From JAQGMV01 sp035626595 (GTDB taxonomy: Bacteria > Pseudomonadota > Gammaproteobacteria > Burkholderiales > SG8-41): a stretch of DNA of 64,000 bases. Shown in pieces: positions 1 to 7,448 of this stretch. How positions within the stretch are numbered: the first letter of the stretch is position 1; the number at the start of each line of letters is the position of its first letter. The translations under genes were made by a program, and so were the position numbers. Location: assembly GCA_035626595.1 (NCBI GenBank), contig DASPNJ010000026.1, positions 116,550 to 180,549 on the forward strand, in the 5' to 3' direction. Under the pieces are notes generated by a model. It saw only the letters and a program-made list of their open reading frames with translations, ran no database searches and was not told the origin of the DNA.

Positions 1-368
1 TCGCGCGGGTCCTTCAGCACCGGATCGGTGCTCACCCATTGCCCGTCATCGAGGCGCCGGAAAAAGCAGCTCTCGCGTCCGGTATGGCAGGCGATGCCGC
101 CCACCTGCTCCACCTCCAGCAGCACGACGTCCTCGTCGCAGTCGAGACGCACCGATCTCACTTTCTGCACGTGTCCCGACTCTTCGCCCTTGTGCCAGAG
201 CTTCCCGCGCGAGCGAGACCAGTAGTGCGCTTCGCCGGTTTCGAACGTGCGCTCGAGCGCCTCGCGATTCATCCACGCCAGCGTGAGCACACGCTTGGTC
301 GATGCGTCCTGCGCGATCGCCGGAACGAGGCCGTTGTCCGGCCAGTGCACTTGGTCGAGCCACTCCAT
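1..368 (-). CDS. hisI: Phosphoribosyl-AMP cyclohydrolase HisI (3' end cut by window edge)
   Basis: HisI opens the ring of phosphoribosyl-AMP, the third step of histidine synthesis, in the cytoplasm. Reading back from an ATG at 366-368 gives an open frame to the window edge (about 122 residues visible). The family signature HYWSRSRGKLWHKG is present at residues 48-61. The metal-binding set is complete: Cys77 with Asp78/Asp80, Cys94 (GGIACHTGR) and Cys101. It starts 26 bases after the hisF stop, so it is the next gene of the operon. It is probably a monofunctional HisI with hisE lying beyond the left edge, as in other betaproteobacteria, but that cannot be seen here. Confidence 0.93.
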   Translation of the reverse strand, partial: MEWLDQVHWPDNGLVPAIAQDASTKRVLTLAWMNREALERTFETGEAHYWSRSRGKLWHKGEESGHVQKVRSVRLDCDEDVVLLEVEQVGGIACHTGRESCFFRRLDDGQWVSTDPVLKDPR

Positions 369-394
369 ACGCCGCAGGATACAGAAGACCGGAT

Positions 395-1165
395 CTACAG
401 TCTTATTTCGATGCCGCGGCTCGCCAGATGTTCCTTCGCCTGGCGCACGGTGTATTCGCCGTAGTGAAAGATGCTGGCGGCGAGCACGGCGTCGGCGTGG
501 CCGGCGAGGATCCCGTCGGCGAGGTGCTGCAGGTTACCCACGCCGCCGCTCGCGATGACCGGCACCTCGAGCGCGTCGGAAAACGCGCGCGTCAACTCGA
601 GGTCGAACCCCAGACGCGTGCCGTCGCGGTCCATGCTGGTGAGCAGAATCTCGCCCGCGCCGAGCGCCTGCATCCTGAGGCCCCATTCGATCGCGTCGAT
701 GCCCGTCGCGCGTCTGCCGCCGTGCGTGAAGACTTCCCACTCGAGAGGCGTCGCGTCGGGCACCCGGCGCGCGTCCACAGCGACGACGATGCACTGCGAC
801 CCGTAACGATCGGAGGCGTCGGCGACGAGCTGCGGGTTCTGCACCGCCGCTGTGTTGATGCTCACCTTGTCCGCGCCCGCGTTCAGGAGCCGCCGCACGT
901 CTTCCACGCTGCGCACGCCGCCGCCTACGGTCAGGGGAATGAATACCTGCGCCGCGACCGCTTCGACGATGCCCACGATCGTGTCGCGCTCGTCGCTGCT
1001 CGCGGTGATGTCGAGGAAGGTGAGCTCGTCCGCGCCCTGCTCGTCGTAGCGGCGCGCGATCTCGACGGGATCGCCCGCATCGCGCAGCCCCACGAAATTC
1101 ACACCTTTGACGACGCGCCCCGCCGTCACGTCGAGGCAGGGAATGACGCGCTTGGCGAGGCTCAA
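395..1165 (-). CDS. hisF: Imidazole glycerol phosphate synthase cyclase subunit HisF
   Basis: HisF is the (beta-alpha)8 cyclase half of imidazole glycerol phosphate synthase. It uses ammonia from HisH to convert PRFAR into IGP and AICAR. The 256-residue length is normal for the family. The N-terminus MSLAKRVIPCLDVTAGRVVK carries the first catalytic Asp (Asp12), and the second lies in VVAVDARR near residue 131. Phosphate-binding glycine loops are seen in LTVGGGVRS and VIASGGVGN. The frame stays open far upstream through hisA, but homology begins at a TTG at 1163-1165. That TTG overlaps the hisA stop by four bases (TTGA), so translation is probably coupled. Confidence 0.96.
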   Translation of the reverse strand: MSLAKRVIPCLDVTAGRVVKGVNFVGLRDAGDPVEIARRYDEQGADELTFLDITASSDERDTIVGIVEAVAAQVFIPLTVGGGVRSVEDVRRLLNAGADKVSINTAAVQNPQLVADASDRYGSQCIVVAVDARRVPDATPLEWEVFTHGGRRATGIDAIEWGLRMQALGAGEILLTSMDRDGTRLGFDLELTRAFSDALEVPVIASGGVGNLQHLADGILAGHADAVLAASIFHYGEYTVRQAKEHLASRGIEIRL

Positions 1166-1917
1166 GCTTCGGCTTTTTTCCCCGACAGCTCGTCGGCGAG
1201 CTTCTGCGCCGCCATGAAATCGAGCGTGCCCTGGTAGACCGCGCGCCCGGTGATGGCCGCCGTAATGCCCTCGGGCTCGACGGCGCAGAGCGCCTTCACG
1301 TCGTCGAGATTGGCGACGCCGCCGCTCGCGATCACCGGGACGGTGAGGTGCCGCGCGAGCGCCACGGTCGCGTCGATGTTGACGCCGGTCAGCATGCCGT
1401 CGCGGCCGATGTCGGTGTAGATCACCGCTTCGACGCCGTAATCCTCGAACTTCTTCGCGAGATCGATGACGTCGTGACCGGTCATTTTCGACCAGCCATC
1501 CACGGCCACTTTGCCCTCCTTCGCGTCGAGCGCGACCAGCACGTGGCCGGTGAACGCCGTGCACGCATCGTGCAGGAAGCCGGGCGTTTTCACCGCGGCC
1601 GTGCCGATGATCACGTACGACACGCCGTGATCGAGATAACGCTCGATCGTGTCGAGATCGCGGATGCCGCCGCCCAGCTGTATCGGGATCTCGGCGCCGA
1701 CCGCGGCGGCGATCGCCTTGATCGCGTTCTCGTTCTTCGGGCGGCCGGCCGCGGCGCCGTTCAAATCGACTACGTGCAGGCGCCGCGCGCCTTTGTTCAG
1801 CCATTCGCGCGCGGTCGCGGCCGGATCGTCCGAGAACACCGTCGCGTCCGTCATGTCGCCCTGCTTCAGGCGCACGCATTTTCCGTCTTTCAGGTCGATG
1901 GCCGGAATGATCAGCAT
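1162..1917 (-). CDS. hisA: ProFAR isomerase HisA
   Basis: HisA performs the Amadori isomerisation of ProFAR to PRFAR, the fourth step of histidine synthesis. The 251-residue protein begins MLIIPAIDLKDGKCVRLKQG, with the catalytic Asp8 and the typical KDG/RL-x-QGD phosphate-site region. The second catalytic Asp is in VLVALDAKEGKVAVDGW. Glycine loops QLGGGIRD and VIASGGVAN bind the two substrate phosphates, as in HisF. It overlaps hisF by four bases. It is separated from hisH by about 155 bases in which I see no gene. Confidence 0.96.
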   Translation of the reverse strand: MLIIPAIDLKDGKCVRLKQGDMTDATVFSDDPAATAREWLNKGARRLHVVDLNGAAAGRPKNENAIKAIAAAVGAEIPIQLGGGIRDLDTIERYLDHGVSYVIIGTAAVKTPGFLHDACTAFTGHVLVALDAKEGKVAVDGWSKMTGHDVIDLAKKFEDYGVEAVIYTDIGRDGMLTGVNIDATVALARHLTVPVIASGGVANLDDVKALCAVEPEGITAAITGRAVYQGTLDFMAAQKLADELSGKKAEA

Positions 1918-2072
1918 ATGGGTATGGCTCGGCTGCTAGCGTGCAGCAGGAGAGGCAGCGTGAAAACGTGGATTCGCGTCAGGAGCGCGTCGGGCGTGCA
2001 GCTGCGGGCGGGAGGATCGGGGCGGCGCCGTTTGTCGTGTTCTGCGCGCTACTAAAACACGATTGCACGGCA

Positions 2073-2756
2073 TCATGCAAGCACATCGCGCGCGCCGGGC
2101 GCCGCGGCCGGCACCGTCTGCGGGCGCCAGTCCGCGAAGTTCGCCAGCAGCCGTAGTCCCGCTTCCGCGCTTTTCTCGGGGTGGAACTGCACCGCGAACA
2201 CGTTCCCGGAACCGGCGGCGCATGCGAACGGGAACGGATACAGCGTCTCGGCTGCGACGAGCTCCGGCCGCGATGGTTCGGCGAAGTAGCTGTGCACGAA
2301 ATAGAAGCGCGAGCCGTCGGGTATGCCCGTCCAGAGCGGGTGCGCGCAGGTCTGGCGCACTTCGTTCCAGCCCATGTGCGGCACCTTGAGCCGGTTGCCG
2401 CCGCCGTCGACCATCCGCGCCGCGGGAAAACGTTTCACGCGGCCGGGAAAAATCGCAAGTCCCGGCGTGTCGCCCTCCTCGCTGTGCTCGAACAGCATCT
2501 GCAGCCCGATGCACAGGCCGAGAAAGGGCTTGTCGCGAGCGGCGTCGATGACCGCTGCGCGTAAGCCCCGCGCGTCCATCTCGCGCATGCAGTCGCGCAT
2601 CGCGCCCTGACCGGGGAACACGACGCGCTCGGCGCGGCGAACGACGTCGGGATCACCCGTCACCGTGACGACACCGTCGGGGGCGACGTGCTCGAGCGCC
2701 TTTGCGACCGAGCGCAGGTTGCCCATGCCGTAATCGACGACGGCGATCTCACGCAT
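2073..2756 (-). CDS. hisH: Imidazole glycerol phosphate synthase glutaminase subunit HisH
   Basis: HisH is the class I glutamine amidotransferase that feeds ammonia to HisF. The 227-residue protein starts MREIAVVDYGMGNLRSVAKA. The nucleophile Cys82 sits in the elbow motif PFLGLCIGLQMLFE, and the catalytic His/Glu pair is in FHPEKSAEAG near residue 193. The oxyanion-loop segment VFPGQGAMRDCM is conserved. About 19 residues after the normal end (VPAAAPGARDVLA and preceding residues) are a low-complexity tail. It is separated from the upstream hisB by 108 bases that hold a REP-like palindrome, which could modulate expression of the distal his genes. Confidence 0.96.
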   Translation of the reverse strand: MREIAVVDYGMGNLRSVAKALEHVAPDGVVTVTGDPDVVRRAERVVFPGQGAMRDCMREMDARGLRAAVIDAARDKPFLGLCIGLQMLFEHSEEGDTPGLAIFPGRVKRFPAARMVDGGGNRLKVPHMGWNEVRQTCAHPLWTGIPDGSRFYFVHSYFAEPSRPELVAAETLYPFPFACAAGSGNVFAVQFHPEKSAEAGLRLLANFADWRPQTVPAAAPGARDVLA

Positions 2757-2786
2757 GCGGAATCAACGCGTGACGGCGCGGCGGAA

Positions 2787-2828
2787 GGAAAGGAGGTTAC
2801 GGAGGGAACCATGGGTTTCCCTCTGTTC
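2787..2828 (-). repeat. REP-like palindromic element, copy 1 (hisB-hisH gap)
   Basis: Read on the minus strand this is an imperfect hairpin, GAGGGAAACC / GGTTCCCTC, flanked by GAACA on one side and CGTAACCTCC on the other. One arm is a base shorter than the other. The same unit, including its flanks, recurs at 50346-50387 after the tRNA-Gly gene, where the hairpin is perfect. Two near-identical intergenic palindromes of about 42 bases about 47.5 kb apart point to a dispersed REP/BIME-type family. Inside the his operon it could attenuate or stabilise the transcript. Confidence 0.6.
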
Positions 2829-2864
2829 ATAGAGCGAGGCCCGAGCTGAAGGCGAGCGCCGCAC

Positions 2865-3455
2865 CTAAAGGCTGCCCTTGGTCGATGGGACGCTGGCCAC
2901 GCGGGGGTCCGCCTCGACGGCCATGCGCAGCGCGCGGCCGAACGCCTTGAACACCGTCTCCGCCTGGTGGTGCGCGTTCGCGCCGCGCAGGTTCTCCACG
3001 TGTAGCGTGACGTGCGCGTGATTGACGAACCCCTGGAAGAATTCGTGCACGAGATCGACGTCGAACTCGCCGATGCGCGCCCGCACGAAATCGACGTGGA
3101 ATTCCAGCCCCGGCCGGCCCGAGAGATCGATGACCACGCGCGAGAGCGCCTCGTCGAGCGGCACGTACGCGTGGCCGTAACGGCGCACGCCTTTTTTGTC
3201 CCCCGCGGCGCGCGCGAAGGCTTGTCCGATCGTGATACCGATGTCTTCGACCGTGTGATGCGCATCGATGTGCAGGTCGCCTTTCGCCCGCACGTCCAGA
3301 TCCAGCACGCCGTGACGCGCCACCTGATCGAGCATGTGATCGAGGAACGGCACCTGCGTGGCGAGGGTCGCGCGGCCGCTGCCGTCGAGATCGAGCTTCA
3401 CGCTGATCTGGGTCTCCAGCGTGTTGCGGGTGATCTGCGCTTCGCGTTTGGCCAT
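2865..3455 (-). CDS. hisB: Imidazoleglycerol-phosphate dehydratase HisB
   Basis: HisB removes water from IGP to give imidazole acetol phosphate, the substrate of HisC. At 196 residues it is the monofunctional dehydratase, without the histidinol phosphatase domain fused in enterobacteria. Both metal-binding His clusters are visible: DAHHTVEDIG near residue 70 and NAHHQAETVFKAFGRALR near residue 165. PFLDHMLDQVARHG is the usual N-terminal signature. It starts 5 bases after the end of hisC. A separate histidinol-phosphate phosphatase must be elsewhere, since none is in the visible operon. Confidence 0.96.
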   Translation of the reverse strand: MAKREAQITRNTLETQISVKLDLDGSGRATLATQVPFLDHMLDQVARHGVLDLDVRAKGDLHIDAHHTVEDIGITIGQAFARAAGDKKGVRRYGHAYVPLDEALSRVVIDLSGRPGLEFHVDFVRARIGEFDVDLVHEFFQGFVNHAHVTLHVENLRGANAHHQAETVFKAFGRALRMAVEADPRVASVPSTKGSL

Positions 3456-3460
3456 GACGT

Positions 3461-4528
3461 TCAGCCGGCCGCCTGTCGCAGCGCAGCCAGGAAACGATCG
3501 TTTTCTTCGCGCGTGCCGACCGTCACGCGCAGGCAGTTCTCGAGCGACGGATGCGCGCCATGCATGTTCTTGATGAGGACCCCGCGCTGTCTGAGCGCGT
3601 CGAATGCGCGACCGGCCGCGGCCACTCTGAACAGGATGAAGTTCGCATCACTCGGATAAGGCGTGGTGTCGGGGATTCGGGCCAGCTCCGTGACAAGCCG
3701 TGCGCGCTCGGCGCGAATCGCGGCCGCCTGCTCTTCGAGCAGCGTCTCGTGCGCGAGCACCTCGGCGGCGACGAGCTGGGTCAGCACGTTGACATTATAG
3801 GGGAGGCGCACCTTGTCCACGTGCCGCAGCCACTCGGCGCGGCCTGCGATGAGACCGAGTCGCAGCCCCGCGAGACCCGACTTCGACAGCGTGCGCATGA
3901 CGAGCAGGTTGCGATTTGCGGCGATGCGGTCCATGTACGTGCGCCCGGCGAATGCGTGGTACGCCTCGTCGATCACAACGAGTCCGCTGGCGGCGCCGAT
4001 CACGGCGTCGACAGCGGTTTCCTCGAACAGATTGCCGGTGGGATTGTTGGGATAAGCAATGAAGGTGAGCGCAGGTTCGTGCTCCTTCATCGCCGCGATG
4101 ACGCGCGCGGCATCGAGCGAGAAGTCGGGACCGAGCGCAACACCGACGTACTTCAGGCCGCAGAACGTCGCGATCATCCGGAACATGACGAACGAAGGTT
4201 CGAGCCCCAGCACGGTCGCGCCCGGCCGCGCCGCCGCCAGCATCAGCATCTGAATGATCTCGTCGGAGCCGTTGCCCAGCACGAGCTCCACGTCCGCGGG
4301 TACGGCGAGCGTCGACTTGAGTACCTCTTTGAGCCGCGTCGCCGCCGCGTCCGGATAGCGGTTCACCTCCGCGTTCGATACTGCCGCGGCGATGCGCGCA
4401 CGAACCTCCGCCGGCAGCGTGTACGGGTTCTCCATCGCATCGAGCTTCACCATGCCGGCGGAGGACGGCACGTGGTAGGCAGCGAGCGCCCGGATCTCGT
4501 CGCGAATCAGGTCTTCGGGATTCTTCAC
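3461..4528 (-). CDS. hisC: Histidinol-phosphate aminotransferase HisC
   Basis: HisC is the PLP-dependent aminotransferase that makes histidinol phosphate. The 355-residue length assumes a GTG start at 4526-4528. This GTG overlaps the hisD stop (GTGA) and gives VKNPEDLIRDEIRALAAYHV, the normal family N-terminus. The open frame upstream is only hisD read out of frame. Family I/II aminotransferase features include the LGNGSDEII loop, YPNNPTGNLF, VIDEAYHAFAG, and the Schiff-base Lys in MRTLSKSGLAGLRLG. It is translationally coupled to hisD. Confidence 0.95.
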   Translation of the reverse strand: MKNPEDLIRDEIRALAAYHVPSSAGMVKLDAMENPYTLPAEVRARIAAAVSNAEVNRYPDAAATRLKEVLKSTLAVPADVELVLGNGSDEIIQMLMLAAARPGATVLGLEPSFVMFRMIATFCGLKYVGVALGPDFSLDAARVIAAMKEHEPALTFIAYPNNPTGNLFEETAVDAVIGAASGLVVIDEAYHAFAGRTYMDRIAANRNLLVMRTLSKSGLAGLRLGLIAGRAEWLRHVDKVRLPYNVNVLTQLVAAEVLAHETLLEEQAAAIRAERARLVTELARIPDTTPYPSDANFILFRVAAAGRAFDALRQRGVLIKNMHGAHPSLENCLRVTVGTREENDRFLAALRQAAG

Positions 4529-5820
4529 GGCTTCATCCGCAGCTCGGCCGACCGCGCATGGGCGGTAAGGCCTTCGCCGTGCGCGAGCTCCGCGGCGATC
4601 TTGCCGAGGCTCGCCGCGCCCTCGCGCGAGATGCGGATCACGCTGGAGCGCTTCTGAAAGTCGTAGACGCCGAGCGGAGACGAAAAACGCGCGGTGCGCG
4701 AGGTCGGCAGCACGTGGTTGGGTCCGGCGCAATAGTCGCCTAGCGCTTCCGAGGCATACCGGCCGAGGAATATCGCGCCGGCGTGGCGGATCTTCGGCAG
4801 CAGCGCATCGGCGTCTTCGACCGAGAGCTCCAGATGCTCCGGTGCGATGCGGTTCACGAGCGCGCACGCCTCATCGAGATCCGGCACTGCGATCAGCGCG
4901 CCGCGGCGCTCGAGCGAGGCTTCGATCACCACCTTTCGCGGCATCGCCGGCAGCGCGCGCGCGATGCTCGCTTCGACGGCGTCGATGAGCTTCGAATCCG
5001 GCGAGATCAGCATCGCCTGCGCGAGCTCGTCGTGCTCCGCTTGCGAGAAGAGGTCCATCGCGATCCAGTCGGGGTTGGCGTTGCCGTCCGCCACCACCAG
5101 GATTTCCGAGGGTCCCGCGACCATGTCGATGCCGACGACGCCGAACACCCGACGTTTCGCGGCCGCCACGTACTGATTGCCGGGACCGACGATCTTGTCG
5201 ACCGCGGGCACGCTGTCGGTACCGTAGGCGAGCGCGGCGACCGCCTGCGCGCCGCCGATCGCGAACACGCGATCCACGCCGCACAGCGCCGCGGCGGCGA
5301 GCACCAGCGGATTGCGCTCCCCGCCCGGCGTGGGCACGACCATGATCACTTCACGCACGCCGGCGACTTTCGCGGGCAGCACGTTCATGATCACCGATGA
5401 CGGGTACGCGGCCTTGCCGCCGGGGACATACACGCCCACGCGCTCGAGCGGCGTCACCTGCTGCCCGAGCTCGTTGCCATAGCCGTCGGTGAAGCTCCAG
5501 GACTCGGCGCGCTGCCGCTCGTGATAGGCCCGCACGCGATCGGCGGCAATGGTGAGCGCCTCGCGGCGTGACCCCGGAAGCGCCGCGAGCGCCTGCCTGC
5601 ATTCATCGAGGCCGATTTCGAGCTCCGCCGCACGCGCCACTTCGACGCGGTCCAGGCGCCGCGTATGCTCGACGAGCGCTGCATCTCCGCGCGCTTTCAC
5701 GTCGGCCAGGATGGACGCCGCGATCTGATCCACCTGCGGGTCCTGCGCGGCTTCGAACGCGAGCAGCTCCGCGAGCCGCACGTCGAAGTCGGCCTGGCTG
5801 CTGGAGAGCCTGCGCATCAC
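4525..5820 (-). CDS. hisD: Histidinol dehydrogenase HisD
   Basis: HisD carries out the last two steps of histidine synthesis, a four-electron oxidation of histidinol with NAD+ and a bound zinc. At 431 residues it is a normal length. Conserved segments include VPGGKAAYPSSVIMN, GGAQAVAALAYGT, VDKIVGPGNQYVAAAKR, AGPSEILVVAD, QAEHDELAQAML and the C-terminal GPNHVLPTSRTARF. The first of two adjacent Met codons overlaps the hisG stop by four bases (ATGA). Translation is therefore probably coupled to hisG. Confidence 0.97.
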   Translation of the reverse strand: MMRRLSSSQADFDVRLAELLAFEAAQDPQVDQIAASILADVKARGDAALVEHTRRLDRVEVARAAELEIGLDECRQALAALPGSRREALTIAADRVRAYHERQRAESWSFTDGYGNELGQQVTPLERVGVYVPGGKAAYPSSVIMNVLPAKVAGVREVIMVVPTPGGERNPLVLAAAALCGVDRVFAIGGAQAVAALAYGTDSVPAVDKIVGPGNQYVAAAKRRVFGVVGIDMVAGPSEILVVADGNANPDWIAMDLFSQAEHDELAQAMLISPDSKLIDAVEASIARALPAMPRKVVIEASLERRGALIAVPDLDEACALVNRIAPEHLELSVEDADALLPKIRHAGAIFLGRYASEALGDYCAGPNHVLPTSRTARFSSPLGVYDFQKRSSVIRISREGAASLGKIAAELAHGEGLTAHARSAELRMKP

Positions 5821-6452
5821 GTCACCGCGCGCGCGAACGCGTCGAGCAGCGGCTGCACCGCGGCGCGTTTGAGCTTGAGCGACGCCTGGTTGACGATGAG
5901 GCGCGCCGAGACCGGCGCGATGTCCTCGACGGCGCGCAGCCCGTTGGCCTTCAGCGTGTTGCCGGTGGAGACGAGGTCGACGATCGCGTCCGCCAGCCCC
6001 ACGAGCGGCGCGAGCTCCATCGATCCGTACAGCTTGATGAGGTCGACGTGCATGCCTTTAGCGGCGAAATGCTCGCGCGCGGTCTGCACGTACTTCGTCG
6101 CGACGCGCAGCCGCGCGCCGCGGCGCACGGCCTGCTGGTAGTCGTAGTCCTCTTTCACCGCGACGACCAGGCGGCAGCGCGCGATGCCGAGGTCCACCGG
6201 CTGGTACACGCCGTGCCCGCCGTGCTCGTCGAGCACGTCCTTGCCGGCGACGCCAATGTCCGCGCCGCCGTATTGAACGTACGTCGGCACGTCGGCAGCG
6301 CGCACGATGATCACGCGCACGTCATCGCGGTTGGTGGTGAGGATCAGCTTGCGCGAGGTCTCCGGGTCTTCGCGCGTGGCGACGCCGGCCGCCGCGAGCA
6401 GCGGCACCGTCTCGTCGAAAATGCGGCCCTTGGAAAGGGCGATCGTGACCAT
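5817..6452 (-). CDS. hisG: ATP phosphoribosyltransferase HisG, short form
   Basis: HisG catalyses the committed step, joining ATP and PRPP. At 211 residues it is the short HisG_S form. It lacks the C-terminal feedback domain and needs the HisZ regulatory subunit to be active; no hisZ is in this window. Recognisable parts are the N-terminus MVTIALSKGRIFDETVPLL, YGGADIGVAGKDVLDE, and the PRPP loop in DAIVDLVSTGNTLKANGL. It is the first gene of the minus-strand his operon. The 106 bases upstream are shared with the divergent ABC ATPase gene, and I see no convincing -35/-10 pair there. Confidence 0.96.
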   Translation of the reverse strand: MVTIALSKGRIFDETVPLLAAAGVATREDPETSRKLILTTNRDDVRVIIVRAADVPTYVQYGGADIGVAGKDVLDEHGGHGVYQPVDLGIARCRLVVAVKEDYDYQQAVRRGARLRVATKYVQTAREHFAAKGMHVDLIKLYGSMELAPLVGLADAIVDLVSTGNTLKANGLRAVEDIAPVSARLIVNQASLKLKRAAVQPLLDAFARAVT

Positions 6453-6558
6453 CGGAGAGCGCGGAAAAGCGAGGCGAAAGGATTGAATTCTAACGCAAAA
6501 GCGCCGATCGACCTCTGCTACACTCGCGGCTCTTTCGCCAGCCTCGAAGCCTCTTCAC

Positions 6559-7368
6559 TTGAGCACCGAATCCATCGTCGAAATCAGCGGCCTCGGCTTC
6601 TCGTACGGCGGGCGCGAGATCTTCAGAGATCTCACCCTCACGATACCGCGCGAACGCGTGGTCGGCATCATGGGCGCGAGCGGCTCGGGCAAGACGACGC
6701 TCATGCGATTGATCGGCGGGCAGTTGCGGCCGCAGCGCGGTGTCGTGAAGGTGCTCGGCGAAAACGTGCATGCGCTCTCGCGCGGCGAGCTCTTCGAGTT
6801 GCGGCGCAGGATGGGCATGCAGTTCCAGCAAGGGGGACTCTTCACGGACCTTTCGGTGTTCGAGAACATCGCGTTCCAGATGCGCGAGAAGACGAACCTG
6901 CCGGAAGACATGATCAACGATCTCGTGCTGATGAAGCTCAACGCCGTCGGTTTACGGGGCGCCGCTTCGCTCATGCCCGCGGAGCTCTCCGGTGGCATGT
7001 CGCGTCGCGTCGGCCTCGCGCGCGCGATCGCGCTCGATCCCGCGCTGATCATGTACGACGAGCCGTTCTCCGGCCTCGATCCGATCTCGTGCAACGTGAT
7101 CGGCAATCTCATCAGGCGCCTGAACGACACGCTGGGGCTCACGTCCATCGTGGTGTCGTACGACGCGCAGGAAGCGCTGAAGGTGATCGACTACGTGTAC
7201 TTCATCGCCGACGGCGCGGTCGTCGCGCAGGGCACGATCCAGGAAGTAAAAACCTCGACCGATCCGTTCGTGAGCCAGTTCATCCGTGCGCTGCCCGACG
7301 GCCCGGTGCCCTTCCACTATCCCCGCGATTCGTACGCGAAGGACCTGGAGCTGCCAGTTACGAAGTGA
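6559..7368 (+). CDS. Orphan MlaF-type ABC ATPase with altered H-loop
   Basis: This 269-residue ABC ATPase aligns without gaps for most of its length to the MlaF encoded at 12084-12884. Both share the MlaF-specific RRRMGM-x-FQ Q-loop, LFTDLSVF, MPAELSGGM signature, LIMYDEPFSGLDPI Walker B and DGPVPF tail motifs. Walker A is GASGSGKTT at residues 39-47, Q90 is the Q-loop Gln and D167/E168 form Walker B. The switch His found at position 201 of MlaF (VVTHDVQEAL) is Tyr here (VVSYDAQEAL). It starts at a TTG at 6559 and stands alone between murA and hisG on the opposite strand, with no MlaE/MlaD partner beside it. It may be a paralogue serving the same or another MCE system, or a decaying copy. Confidence 0.85.
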   Translation: MSTESIVEISGLGFSYGGREIFRDLTLTIPRERVVGIMGASGSGKTTLMRLIGGQLRPQRGVVKVLGENVHALSRGELFELRRRMGMQFQQGGLFTDLSVFENIAFQMREKTNLPEDMINDLVLMKLNAVGLRGAASLMPAELSGGMSRRVGLARAIALDPALIMYDEPFSGLDPISCNVIGNLIRRLNDTLGLTSIVVSYDAQEALKVIDYVYFIADGAVVAQGTIQEVKTSTDPFVSQFIRALPDGPVPFHYPRDSYAKDLELPVTK

Positions 7369-7373
7369 CGCGA

Positions 7374-7421
7374 TGACGCAGTGACGCGGTGACGTGAGCA
7401 ACCAAGGCCGTCACTGCGTCA
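7374..7421. repeat. 13-bp perfect inverted repeat with tandem GTGACG units between convergent genes
   Basis: The arms TGACGCAGTGACG (7374-7386) and CGTCACTGCGTCA (7409-7421) are exact reverse complements separated by 22 bases. The left side is part of a run of near-repeated TGACGC units starting in the stop codon of the ATPase gene. Weaker complementary units (CATCACTCCGTCA) continue on the right. The structure fills the gap between the convergent ATPase and murA genes. It could work as a bidirectional terminator, though neither side has a long T run. Confidence 0.55.
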
Positions 7422-7448
7422 CTTCATCACTCCGTCAGCGGTAATTCA

